NCBI GenBank assembly: GCA_965368115.1
Contig: CBDULQ010000155.1
Span: forward strand, 1-9,114
Reading direction: 5' to 3'
From: CBDULQ01 sp965368115
Lineage (GTDB): Bacteria > Pseudomonadota > Gammaproteobacteria > SZUA-229
Length of the DNA: 9,114 nt
In this document: positions 1 through 6,431 of the stretch, in pieces
Layout: each line of letters begins with the position of its first letter
How positions within the stretch are numbered: position 1 is the stretch's first letter
The notes under the pieces: model-generated
What the model saw: the letters and a program-made list of their open reading frames with translations, nothing else
Databases searched by the model: none
What the model was told of the DNA's origin: nothing
Program-made: the position numbers and the translations under genes

Positions 1-2
1 GG

Positions 3-635
3 GACGCACTGAATAAAAAAGCAAAGCCCGGGGGCAAGAATGTGCTGGAGGAAGTGAAGGCTATTCTGGACAGCAGCGATGCGAAAAACGGCAGCGAGCC
101 CCTGCCGTGTTATTTTACCGGGCATTCACTGGGTGGCGCGTTGGCGTTGATTGCAACATGCGAACTCGCACCGACTGATGTTATCGGTGCCTGTTACACT
201 TTCGGCGCGCCTCGTGTTGCGAGCTATGAATATTTTCGCAATATCAAGACGCCGGTTTATCGTGTTGTGAATTCGTCCGATATCGTACCGCGAGTGCCGC
301 CCGGAGCAATTATGGGTATGGTTCTGAAACTGGTGCAGGGATCAAAATGGTTGACCCAGTTCATCCCAGGGCTGTCGAAAATACTCGACTGGCTCGAGGT
401 CAAGGTCGATCAGCTCAACGGTTATCGGCATCACGGTGATCAACGATACCTGACCGACGTTAAATCAGGGCGTTTCGATACGGTGCATTTGCTGAGTAAT
501 CCTCCCGCCGTCGATCGCATCTGGTGGATGTGGCAGCATATCCGCAAAAGCCTGAAAGAGCCGGTAAAGAGTCACGGTATGGCCATTTACCGGAGCAAGC
601 TGGAGTATATCGCCCGGCATCGAAATCCCGGTTAG
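3..635 (+). CDS. Lipase class 3 family protein (alpha/beta hydrolase), 5'-truncated by window edge
   Basis: The frame is open from the first bases, so the gene starts upstream; the GTG at 42 is only an internal codon and 210 residues are visible. Seen: the nucleophile elbow GHSLGG with Ser at 126-128, the strand motif TFGAPR shortly after, the acid motif SSDIVPRVPP with Asp at 279-281, and a YRHHG motif (429-434) supplying the probable catalytic His. This order and these motifs are those of class 3 (fungal-type) lipases, serine hydrolases cleaving acyl esters of glycerolipids. The missing N-terminal part would carry the oxyanion-hole strand (often RGT) and any signal peptide, so location cannot be judged. 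The insert between Asp and His (about residues 88-125 from the GTG) is hydrophobic and may act as a lid or membrane contact. It ends 2 bases before the convergent lipoprotein gene. The substrate is not deducible. Confidence 0.9.
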   Translation, partial: DALNKKAKPGGKNVLEEVKAILDSSDAKNGSEPLPCYFTGHSLGGALALIATCELAPTDVIGACYTFGAPRVASYEYFRNIKTPVYRVVNSSDIVPRVPPGAIMGMVLKLVQGSKWLTQFIPGLSKILDWLEVKVDQLNGYRHHGDQRYLTDVKSGRFDTVHLLSNPPAVDRIWWMWQHIRKSLKEPVKSHGMAIYRSKLEYIARHRNPG

Positions 636-637
636 CT

Positions 638-1528
638 TCATCGTCGAGGTGCAGTTGTTCTCGCGCGTAGCAGGACAAGGCCGGCCATCAGAATGAGTAA
701 ACCGAATCCGTTCATCGATCCTCCACCACTACCGCTACGATGAACAATCGTGACCTTTACTTCGTCTTTTTTGACTTTCTGTTTGAACTGGTAAAGGTCC
801 CAGTCCAGGTTCTTGATCAGATCGTCGATGGCCAGGCCGAAGCCCTGTTGTGATCGTTCGCGCAGTTCTTCGGCTACGAATGCACTGGCGGCGGCACCCT
901 GAACATTGCTGCTGCCCTGGGAGCGGAACAGCAGTTCTTCACTGGGAATATCGTACACCGCCGCATCCATCATGGTGACCGTATCGTTTTCGTCGCCCTG
1001 GAATACGTAACGGCCCACCACCGTCCAGTTGTACGCAGCGGAAATGAAATTGCGCTCGGTGTACTGCACCTGGTCATAGGACAGCAATACCACGATATCG
1101 ATACCCAGCTCCTTACGAATCTGTCGCAGGTTGGTGAAACTGCCCTTACGCTTCATCATGTGTGAGGGGATGGCAACCACCTTGTTGATGATATCCCGTT
1201 CTTCGAAACGTTTAACAACCCTGTCCATCAATTCCCGTTTTAATTCTTCGTTAAGGTCGTGGCGCCGAAACGAATCGCAGGAGTCGGGCACGAAGGCGAT
1301 ACCCACGTTAAGGGGTACCACAAGCTGGGGAATGCGCGTCTTGATGTTGACCGTGCCACGCTGATTGGGATACAGGTATTCCACTGCGCTACTGACGGTA
1401 CGTTGCTGGCTGCTGTAATTCAGGCCCAGAAAACTGCTGATGGTGGCGCAACCCGAGAGCAGGGATAAGGCAGCGACGAGCAGGGCAGGTGCGATATGTT
1501 GGGCGTAAGATCGATGAGTTGCGAGCAT
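638..1528 (-). CDS. Rhombotarget-type lipoprotein with GlyGly-CTERM tail
   Basis: The 296-residue product has a lipoprotein signal peptide: a basic/polar start, a hydrophobic stretch at residues 13-24 and a lipobox LLSGC with Cys27. Ala follows the Cys, so no Asp+2 inner-membrane retention signal is present and outer-membrane sorting is likely. The C-terminus has a Ser/Gly run (residues 265-271), a hydrophobic helix (about 274-287) and a basic end (RAR...PRR). This is the tripartite GlyGly-CTERM signal, processed by rhombosortase, an intramembrane rhomboid-like protease. A lipobox plus this tail matches the family annotated as rhombotarget lipoprotein. The middle (about 45-260) is mixed alpha/beta with no catalytic motif I recognise. 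The ATG at 1526-1528 is the only start before an in-frame stop 18 bases upstream. No good Shine-Dalgarno is seen, and a TATACAAT sequence abuts the ATG, so translation may be weak or nearly leaderless. No rhombosortase gene is in the window. Confidence 0.88.
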   Translation of the reverse strand: MLATHRSYAQHIAPALLVAALSLLSGCATISSFLGLNYSSQQRTVSSAVEYLYPNQRGTVNIKTRIPQLVVPLNVGIAFVPDSCDSFRRHDLNEELKRELMDRVVKRFEERDIINKVVAIPSHMMKRKGSFTNLRQIRKELGIDIVVLLSYDQVQYTERNFISAAYNWTVVGRYVFQGDENDTVTMMDAAVYDIPSEELLFRSQGSSNVQGAAASAFVAEELRERSQQGFGLAIDDLIKNLDWDLYQFKQKVKKDEVKVTIVHRSGSGGGSMNGFGLLILMAGLVLLRARTTAPRR

Positions 1529-1679
1529 ATTGTATACCGGTTTGTTCTAGTTGTTATGGGCAAGGCCCGGGGACGGCGAGCCTGTCTTGTCTGATTGTTC
1601 GATCATATCAGTCGATAGAGCGATAAGCGAGCAGGCGTGGAATCTGGGTTCCCGGCCGGGCTTCGATTTATCGACAGAG

Positions 1680-1707
1680 TTGAAATTCAGGTTTCAGCCT
1701 ATATAAT
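1680..1707 (+). promoter_or_regulatory. Sigma70-type promoter of the Mn riboswitch transcript
   Basis: A -35 box TTGAAA (1680-1685) and a perfect -10 box TATAAT (1702-1707) are separated by 16 bases. The predicted transcription start falls near 1713-1715, immediately before the P1 stem of the aptamer, so the RNA would begin with the riboswitch. Just upstream is a 10-base palindrome, CCCGGCCGGG (1651-1660), which could be a protein site but resembles no MntR or Fur box I know. Confidence 0.75.
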
Positions 1708-1712
1708 CTGGG

Positions 1713-1825
1713 CTTCCTTAGGGGAGTAGTCTTCTCCTGGTGAGAGAGCCTGTCAACATACTTAAGCCCTCAATGGTTTATGGCAGGTTCGTACCGCAAG
1801 TCGGTATTGGCAAGACCTAAGGCAA
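1713..1825 (+). ncRNA. yybP-ykoY manganese riboswitch aptamer
   Basis: The conserved parts of the Mn2+ riboswitch are present in order. P1 is CCTTAGG (1716-1722), perfectly complementary to CCTAAGG (1816-1822). The L1 signature GGGGAGTAG (1721-1729) follows. A helix comes next (1732-1736 with 1742-1746, loop 1737-1741). The L3 signature CAACATACT is at 1754-1762. A variable arm contains TACCG-CAAGT-CGGTA (1792-1806), and the closing GGCAAGACC is at 1809-1817. In this family the two conserved loops dock to form the Mn2+ site, as known for E. coli mntP and alx. The gene 69 bases downstream encodes a Mn2+ exporter family protein, which independently supports the call. Higher Mn2+ is expected to raise expression. 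Confidence 0.94.
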
Positions 1826-1835
1826 TCGACAGTCC

Positions 1836-1886
1836 CTCAGGTGGGAGGCTGGCTTTTGCCTTATGTCATGATCAATCCCACCGGAG
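1836..1886 (+). promoter_or_regulatory. Shine-Dalgarno-sequestering hairpin, probable riboswitch expression platform
   Basis: CTCAGGTGGGA (1836-1846) can pair with TCCCACCGGAG (1876-1886) over 11 positions with a single A-G mismatch (1839/1883). The right arm contains the Shine-Dalgarno GGAG (1883-1886), 7 bases before the ATG at 1894, so the folded hairpin would block ribosome binding. The loop includes a minor GGC...GCC helix (1851-1860). No T-run follows either arm, which points to translational rather than terminator control. What disrupts the hairpin in the Mn-bound state is not obvious; CTCC at 1734-1737 in the aptamer is a weak candidate partner for GGAG at 1844-1847. Confidence 0.7.
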
Positions 1887-1893
1887 TTATATA

Positions 1894-2448
1894 ATGGACG
1901 CATTCCTCGTCTCGACCATCACAGTCGCCCTGGCCGAAATCGGCGATAAAACCCAGCTCCTGTCCCTGTTTCTGACGACAAAGTTTCGTAATAAATGGGC
2001 CATCATTCTTGGCATACTGGTCGCGACCCTGCTTAATCACGCGGCGTCCGCCTGGCTGGGTGAATGGGTCGCTCAATACATGCAAAGCCGGACTGGCGGA
2101 TGGGTGATCGGATGCAGTTTTATCGCACTGGGTTTGTGGTTGCTGATACCGGACAAAGATAACGGCGAAGAATCATCGCTGCATCAATACGGCGCCTTCG
2201 CCGCTTCAGCCGTACTTTTCTTCCTGGCCGAGATCGGCGACAAAACCCAGATCGCAACCGTTTTGCTGGGCGCCCAGTTCGAATCGGTTTTGCTGGTCAC
2301 TGCCGGGACGACACTCGGTATGCTCATTGCTAACGTGCCCGTTGTTTTCGCCGGCGATTACCTGATGCAAAGAATACCCATGAACCTGACCCGTATCCTG
2401 GCCGCCCTGGCTTTTGTGGCGGTTGGTCTGGTTAAAATACCGTTTTAG
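1894..2448 (+). CDS. mneA: TMEM165/GDT1 (UPF0016) family manganese exporter
   Basis: The 184-residue hydrophobic protein has about six membrane helices in two homologous halves. Each half opens with the family signature E-x-G-D-K-T: Glu15-Gly17-Asp18-Lys19-Thr20 and Glu113-Gly115-Asp116-Lys117-Thr118. The acidic residues of these motifs form the cation site in this family, whose Vibrio cholerae member MneA exports Mn2+; eukaryotic relatives (TMEM165, Gdt1) move Mn2+/Ca2+ against H+. The length is typical of bacterial members. The ATG at 1894 is chosen because GGAG lies 7 bases upstream and the protein then begins as family members do (MDAFL). In-frame extension to 1780 would run through the riboswitch and is rejected. 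Expression is predicted to be induced by Mn2+ through the leader. The symbol rests on family resemblance and the riboswitch, not a demonstrated ortholog. Confidence 0.95.
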   Translation: MDAFLVSTITVALAEIGDKTQLLSLFLTTKFRNKWAIILGILVATLLNHAASAWLGEWVAQYMQSRTGGWVIGCSFIALGLWLLIPDKDNGEESSLHQYGAFAASAVLFFLAEIGDKTQIATVLLGAQFESVLLVTAGTTLGMLIANVPVVFAGDYLMQRIPMNLTRILAALAFVAVGLVKIPF

Positions 2449-2457
2449 GTGGCAACG

Positions 2458-2475
2458 GGCCGCGACACGGCGGCC
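2458..2475 (+). terminator. GC-rich hairpin after the Mn exporter gene (weak terminator candidate)
   Basis: GGCCGC (2458-2463) and GCGGCC (2470-2475) form a 6-bp stem with a 6-base loop, 9 bases past the stop codon. No T-run follows, so it is not a canonical intrinsic terminator. It may stabilise the 3' end or be incidental. Confidence 0.25.
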
Positions 2476-2564
2476 GGTTCCGCGCAAAAGTCGTTGCAGA
2501 TCGGAATTTATCTGTTGAAAAAGTTCAGCTACAGTCAGTGAATCGGATGACGAGAAATTTCAAT

Positions 2565-2873
2565 ATGGATTCGACCGCTAAACCCTGTAAAAAAACCTGG
2601 CCCATACTGGCCCACCTGGCGGTGCTCATTGCAGCGCCGTTCTGGGTGATGATCTGCGTATTCAGTTTCCTGTTATTCGCTAATCAGGCCGATCCCCCGC
2701 CAACCGTGTACCTGGTATTCGCGCTGTACTGGCTGGGACCCATCGCCACTCTGGTGATGCTGTTGATGTTGTGGCACGCGCTGATCAGGGGGCGTGGTGC
2801 GTTTGCTCAGCGCTTGTCATGGATTCTGATTGCCGTGCAGCTCATGGCCGGAGTGTTGCTTGGTATCGGCTAG
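2565..2873 (+). CDS. Small three-helix membrane protein, function unknown
   Basis: I do not recognise this family. From the ATG at 2565 the product has 102 residues: a short polar N-terminus with Lys residues (KPCKK), then three hydrophobic segments at about residues 14-40, 46-68 and 80-101, ending directly after the last. A short basic linker (RGRGAFAQR) between helices 2 and 3 suggests that loop is cytoplasmic. Alternative starts are ATG 2547 and GTG 2538. I prefer 2565 because GAG lies about 10 bases upstream, whereas the other two have no purine-rich site, but the choice is uncertain. It lies 116 bases after the Mn exporter on the same strand, so read-through is possible. A link to manganese would be speculation. 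Confidence 0.65.
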   Translation: MDSTAKPCKKTWPILAHLAVLIAAPFWVMICVFSFLLFANQADPPPTVYLVFALYWLGPIATLVMLLMLWHALIRGRGAFAQRLSWILIAVQLMAGVLLGIG

Positions 2874-2941
2874 GACGGAGCCATGGCGCCCGGTTTTACG
2901 TGCTGCCCGTCGCCACAGATTCGACGCCCGCGATCTGCTCC

Positions 2942-2956
2942 CCCGGTGAAACCGGG
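2942..2956 (+). other. Compact GC-rich hairpin downstream of the small membrane protein gene
   Basis: CCCGGT (2942-2947) and ACCGGG (2951-2956) form a perfect 6-bp stem closed by the loop GAA. It lies 68 bases past the stop and upstream of the next promoter. It lacks a T-tract (ATTAAG follows), so it could act as an mRNA 3' end or a weak terminator. Confidence 0.35.
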
Positions 2957-2985
2957 ATTAAGTGCGTAATTTATGATGATTCGAT

Positions 2986-3009
2986 CCGATATGATGGGGA
3001 CAATATCGG
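2986..3009. promoter_or_regulatory. Inverted repeat overlapping the -35 region, candidate operator
   Basis: CCGATAT (2986-2992) and ATATCGG (3003-3009) are perfect inverted copies separated by 10 bases, about 17 bases centre to centre. The dyad covers the -35 and the start of the spacer of the promoter serving the 955-residue protein. The half-site spacing suits a dimeric regulator binding about 1.5 helical turns apart, most simply a repressor. No regulator gene is visible nearby. Confidence 0.4.
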
Positions 3010-3025
3010 CCGGTAGTCCTATAAT
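2997..3025 (+). promoter_or_regulatory. Promoter of the 955-residue membrane protein gene
   Basis: A perfect -10 TATAAT (3020-3025) is preceded, at a 17-base spacing, by GGGACA (2997-3002), a 4-of-6 match to TTGACA. The start site would be near 3032, leaving a leader of about 155 bases. Confidence 0.55.
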
Positions 3026-3039
3026 TGGAACGTGAAAAA

Positions 3040-3060
3040 AGGATGTATCACAGGCATCCT
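3040..3060 (+). other. Leader hairpin close to the predicted transcript start
   Basis: AGGATG (3040-3045) pairs perfectly with CATCCT (3055-3060), with a 9-base loop, just downstream of the predicted start near 3032. It is preceded by an A6 run and has no T-run after it. It could stabilise the mRNA 5' end. I match it to no known riboswitch, and the leader up to 3175 shows no further strong structure. Confidence 0.35.
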
Positions 3061-3185
3061 GGCGAAAAATAACACCCGACAGATAAGAATAACCGGGCGG
3101 GAAGGCGACAACGAGCAGGTCATCTATCCGCCGGATCGTTATTTGAATTTTAATGGCTGGCCTGCTGGATATAAAAAGGATATTT

Positions 3186-6053
3186 ATGCCCTTCCAATTG
3201 TTTTCCCTGGATGATATCCGAGACGCATTTATCAAACTGGTGGTTGTGGCGGTGGCGCCGCTGACGGCCAAGTTGCTCAATGATTATTATAACTGGCTGC
3301 ATCTGGGCGCCATCAGTTATCTCGATCTTTCCATCGCAATCGTCGTCGGAGCGGTTTTTCTTCACGCCTATGGCAAAACAAGACAATCCGTGGGCTATGG
3401 CGCAACCCTGCTTTTGCTCGAATACCTCGTGATTACCTCGGCGCTGGCGTTTTTCTGGATCACCTCGAAAGTCGACAACCTGTATGCATATATCGACAGC
3501 CCAACCCTGCTCATCGTTGTAGACGAGGGTCTCGAAAATAAGGTATCGAAGAATCTCGATGCCGTGATCCGAATCGGCGGCGCCGAATTTGCCGTCGAGC
3601 TGGACGTCAGGAAAGAAAGCGTTACCGATACCTACATCGAAAATGCGGCTTTCAAAAACGGGTTCATCAAAGCGCTGGTGTATATCCATCAGAACGGCGA
3701 TCAACTGGATGTCATGTCCAGAATTCCCCTGGTGGAACAGTATTTCAGGTTCAAGATCTACGAACTGGATACCGATATCGCATTCAGTCATTATGAAAAG
3801 AAAATGCATCGCTCGGTTCAGCGTGGTAATCAGCATGTATCGATCGGTGGCGGTTTCGATGTCGCCCGATTCAATTTTCAGATTGACGGCGGCAGTGTCG
3901 ATATGAGCCCCGGTTTCAATGAAACCTCATCGAGCCTGCATAATAAAAAAGAAAACCTGAACAGCTACCGGCTTTCGATACTGGGCGGGTCCGACGGCGA
4001 ACTGGAAGAGAACCTGAATATCGTGTCTTACCTGGCCGGCGGGGCTTACCTGGATTTCATCGGTTACGGCGATAAATACTGTGAATACGTGTTGCGAAGT
4101 GTCGATCTGCTCGGCGGTGAGGCATTCAACTTCAATAAGTTGCCGCCGGAATATATCGAAAAACTGGCGTCCTGTTACATCAGCGATTCCAGGTACGATG
4201 ATCTTGTCCCGCTATATCTGAGCGTCTCTGACAAATACAGAGAAAACGTAAAATGGGTCATTGATCAAAAGCTCTCCTCGATTAACCTGGAAGAGCTGGG
4301 CAAACTACGACCTGTACTGGAAAAGGAACAGGCTTTTTTTGCCGACAGTATCGAGTTCATCAAGGTGATTACGAACTGTGGTGGATTATGGGAAGAGAAT
4401 TATATCACCGCAAACGGTAACCTGGATGTGGCTCGTTATGAGACGAAGCTCGCCTGCCTTGCCAAAGGCACTTCCGAAATGGGAGACGCCTATCGAAACA
4501 ATCATGATTTCATCGATGGTCTTGTCTACTACGTGTCCTACATGGATACGGGAACCTTTTCCGTTTACAGATATGCGGGTCTGATACCTTCACATGTCGG
4601 CTACATTGGCAACATCGGTGGCGACGTCAAGGAATATTGCAGCGAAACGCTTGAATACACACTGTTGTTCGATGCGCAGCGACAGTTCGGAAGATCCAGC
4701 CTGGATCTGGAAAAAGACGGTATCGGACCCATTAAAGACCTGGCCGCAAAAATCCTCGCCAAATCGGAGCAGGTGATCAATTCCATCGGGTGCCCGGGCG
4801 ACCTGGATTCGATTATTGAGGATGCATTACAACAGCTGGTTTCCGGTGAGCTGGATTTCGTACTCGAATTTCTGGTCGAGATCGACAAGACGGAGGATAT
4901 CGAGGATGCGGACTTAAACCTGTCGCCGGATCAGATCACCCGGATTGGCGATTATCTCAAGAAGCTGCGTAGTAATTTTGATTACAACGTCGACCATTTC
5001 AGGGTTCAGGAGCTGCTTGCCGAGAAAGATTATCTCGGGGTAATGACCGAGATGGTATCGCCCTTCATATCCGACGTCATGTCGGACGAGGAAAAAGAGA
5101 AATTCGTCGGCGATATGCTGGATTTGCTGGCACTGTTAAGGCTTGAAGGCACGGAATACGAATCGAAGGCAAAATACATAAAACAGTATCTTGCACGGGT
5201 ATTCAGCCAGGCCAGTGATAAGTCGATCGATCCGGTGGTGGTGTTTGCGGTTGAAAAAGTCCTGACGCTGATGGATTTGCTGGATGAGGTCAGCGATTAC
5301 AGCGATGTGTATCCAAACTTTTATATTGGTCGCGTCTCGGATATCGGCAAGCTGAGCAGGGGTAAACGCTGGGACGATATGAAACGCAGTGCCCAGGAGG
5401 CCTTGCTGGTGTACGAGGATGATCCGGTGTTCGAGCATTTTCTGGCCTTTGCCAATGAAAAACTGGGCAAGCTCGCGATCGCCAGGAGTTTGTACCAGCG
5501 TCTTGAAGGTAAAGCGGATACCGAGATCAGAACGGATTATTATCGGTATAAACTAGCCGGTTACGAACCCAAAGCCACTCAAAACATGTGCATGGTCATC
5601 AATGAGCATGTAATCACCCGTGAAGTCATTGACGATCTCAGGAATTATTACGCAGTCGACAATACCCAGGACCCGGATGTCGATTTTCTCTGGCTGGGTA
5701 TTTCGTCCCTTGTCCAGGTGCTCAGTTACGAGGGCTATGTGTCGACGGATTACCTGGCCAATTACAGCGACACCGATTATCAGGGCTTCGTAGGAACCGA
5801 TCCGCAAAACACCGCGGCCCGGCTGGATGGGATACTGGTCTACCTGTCCGACCGTTACCTGCAGTATGCCTACAATCAATTCATCGGCGCGAAACGGTCG
5901 GGAAGTATCAAGCCTCCGGAAACCGGTCGCCTAGCCTACCTGGTGAGGAAAATCGTCAAAATAAGTGACGACGACGATCACGATATCGAAATCAATGACA
6001 CCTGTTTCTCAAAAGATGAAAAGGCCGTGTTGACGAGTTTTTTTAATATCTAG
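3186..6053 (+). CDS. Large membrane-anchored protein with about 860-residue soluble domain, function unknown
   Basis: I do not recognise this 955-residue protein. The start ATG at 3186 is chosen because AAGGA (3176-3180) lies 5 bases upstream; the earlier in-frame ATG at 3153 has no such site. Hydrophobic segments lie at about residues 16-32, 44-62 and 72-93. The short loop between the last two carries Lys64 and Arg66, so by the positive-inside rule the N-terminus is cytoplasmic and residues from about 95 face the periplasm. The soluble part is acidic, rich in Asp, Tyr and Leu, with an even number of cysteines (299, 330, 398, 424, 485, 536, 802, 940) that could form disulfides. Residues about 100-265 look beta-rich and most of 310-780 helical; 727-778 resembles a TPR helix pair (AQEALLVYEDDP...LGKLAIARSLYQRLEG). 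An Asp cluster (SDDDDHD, 927-933) lies near the C-terminus. No enzyme motif, signal peptidase site or sorting tag is seen. It is flanked by its own promoter and a convergent gene, so it appears monocistronic. Confidence 0.9.
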   Translation: MPFQLFSLDDIRDAFIKLVVVAVAPLTAKLLNDYYNWLHLGAISYLDLSIAIVVGAVFLHAYGKTRQSVGYGATLLLLEYLVITSALAFFWITSKVDNLYAYIDSPTLLIVVDEGLENKVSKNLDAVIRIGGAEFAVELDVRKESVTDTYIENAAFKNGFIKALVYIHQNGDQLDVMSRIPLVEQYFRFKIYELDTDIAFSHYEKKMHRSVQRGNQHVSIGGGFDVARFNFQIDGGSVDMSPGFNETSSSLHNKKENLNSYRLSILGGSDGELEENLNIVSYLAGGAYLDFIGYGDKYCEYVLRSVDLLGGEAFNFNKLPPEYIEKLASCYISDSRYDDLVPLYLSVSDKYRENVKWVIDQKLSSINLEELGKLRPVLEKEQAFFADSIEFIKVITNCGGLWEENYITANGNLDVARYETKLACLAKGTSEMGDAYRNNHDFIDGLVYYVSYMDTGTFSVYRYAGLIPSHVGYIGNIGGDVKEYCSETLEYTLLFDAQRQFGRSSLDLEKDGIGPIKDLAAKILAKSEQVINSIGCPGDLDSIIEDALQQLVSGELDFVLEFLVEIDKTEDIEDADLNLSPDQITRIGDYLKKLRSNFDYNVDHFRVQELLAEKDYLGVMTEMVSPFISDVMSDEEKEKFVGDMLDLLALLRLEGTEYESKAKYIKQYLARVFSQASDKSIDPVVVFAVEKVLTLMDLLDEVSDYSDVYPNFYIGRVSDIGKLSRGKRWDDMKRSAQEALLVYEDDPVFEHFLAFANEKLGKLAIARSLYQRLEGKADTEIRTDYYRYKLAGYEPKATQNMCMVINEHVITREVIDDLRNYYAVDNTQDPDVDFLWLGISSLVQVLSYEGYVSTDYLANYSDTDYQGFVGTDPQNTAARLDGILVYLSDRYLQYAYNQFIGAKRSGSIKPPETGRLAYLVRKIVKISDDDDHDIEINDTCFSKDEKAVLTSFFNI

Positions 6054-6069
6054 CAGAATTCTTACTCGG

Positions 6070-6369
6070 TTACGATCGCCATGACCCGCCGTGCACCTTG
6101 ATCAGATTGCTTGTGGTGTGCTTTCGACGAATACTGAACAGCTGCTTGACGTCGGGGTCGTTGAGAAAGTTATCGCTATCTTGCGCTGATTCAAACTCAA
6201 GGATGACAATCCGTTCGGGTTTCCAGTCGCCTTCCAGTACTTCAGGTATGACACCCTCAACCAGATACCGGGCAGAATGTTTCTCAAGGTACGCAGGTAT
6301 TTTCTCCACGTATTCCATGAAAGCAGGCAGATCCTTGATGGAAAAATCCAGTATTAAATAGGTTTTCAT
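6070..6369 (-). CDS. DUF1330 family protein
   Basis: The 99-residue soluble protein has the DUF1330 pattern: MKTYLI strand at the start, an F-x-x-Y helix segment (residues 17-20), a mid-region YLVEG, then VLEGDWKPERIVILEFES (44-61), and a late R-x-x-x-x-x-x-x-L-I-K-V strand. The fold known for this family is a small ferredoxin-like alpha+beta dimer related to stress-responsive A/B barrel and monooxygenase-like domains; its biochemical role is generally unknown. The length is normal. The start is the only ATG at the conserved N-terminus; GGA lies about 9 bases upstream, a weak ribosome site. It follows the minus-strand membrane protein gene by 62 bases and may be co-transcribed with it; no convincing promoter is seen in that gap. 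It converges on the 955-residue protein gene with 16 bases between. Confidence 0.9.
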   Translation of the reverse strand: MKTYLILDFSIKDLPAFMEYVEKIPAYLEKHSARYLVEGVIPEVLEGDWKPERIVILEFESAQDSDNFLNDPDVKQLFSIRRKHTTSNLIKVHGGSWRS

Positions 6370-6431
6370 TAGTGTACGTCCGCATGCGTCAAAACAGCAG
6401 GGTAAAAGATAACAGAATTATTTTAAAAAAC

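Noticed and set aside
1780..1893. In-frame upstream extension of the Mn exporter gene to an ATG at 1780
   Set aside because: It would translate part of the riboswitch aptamer, adds a non-conserved N-terminus, and the ATG at 1894 has a proper GGAG 7 bases upstream.
3153..3185. ATG at 3153 as start of the 955-residue protein
   Set aside because: No Shine-Dalgarno precedes it, whereas AAGGA sits 5 bases before the ATG at 3186.
3032..3214. 60-residue open frame (GTG start) as a leader peptide in the orphan gene's 5' region
   Set aside because: No ribosome site at usable spacing, no recognisable content, and it overlaps the start of the large gene in another frame.
3150..3836. 228-residue antisense open frame opposite the large gene
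   Set aside because: It is a reverse-strand shadow of a well-supported gene, with no ribosome site or family resemblance.
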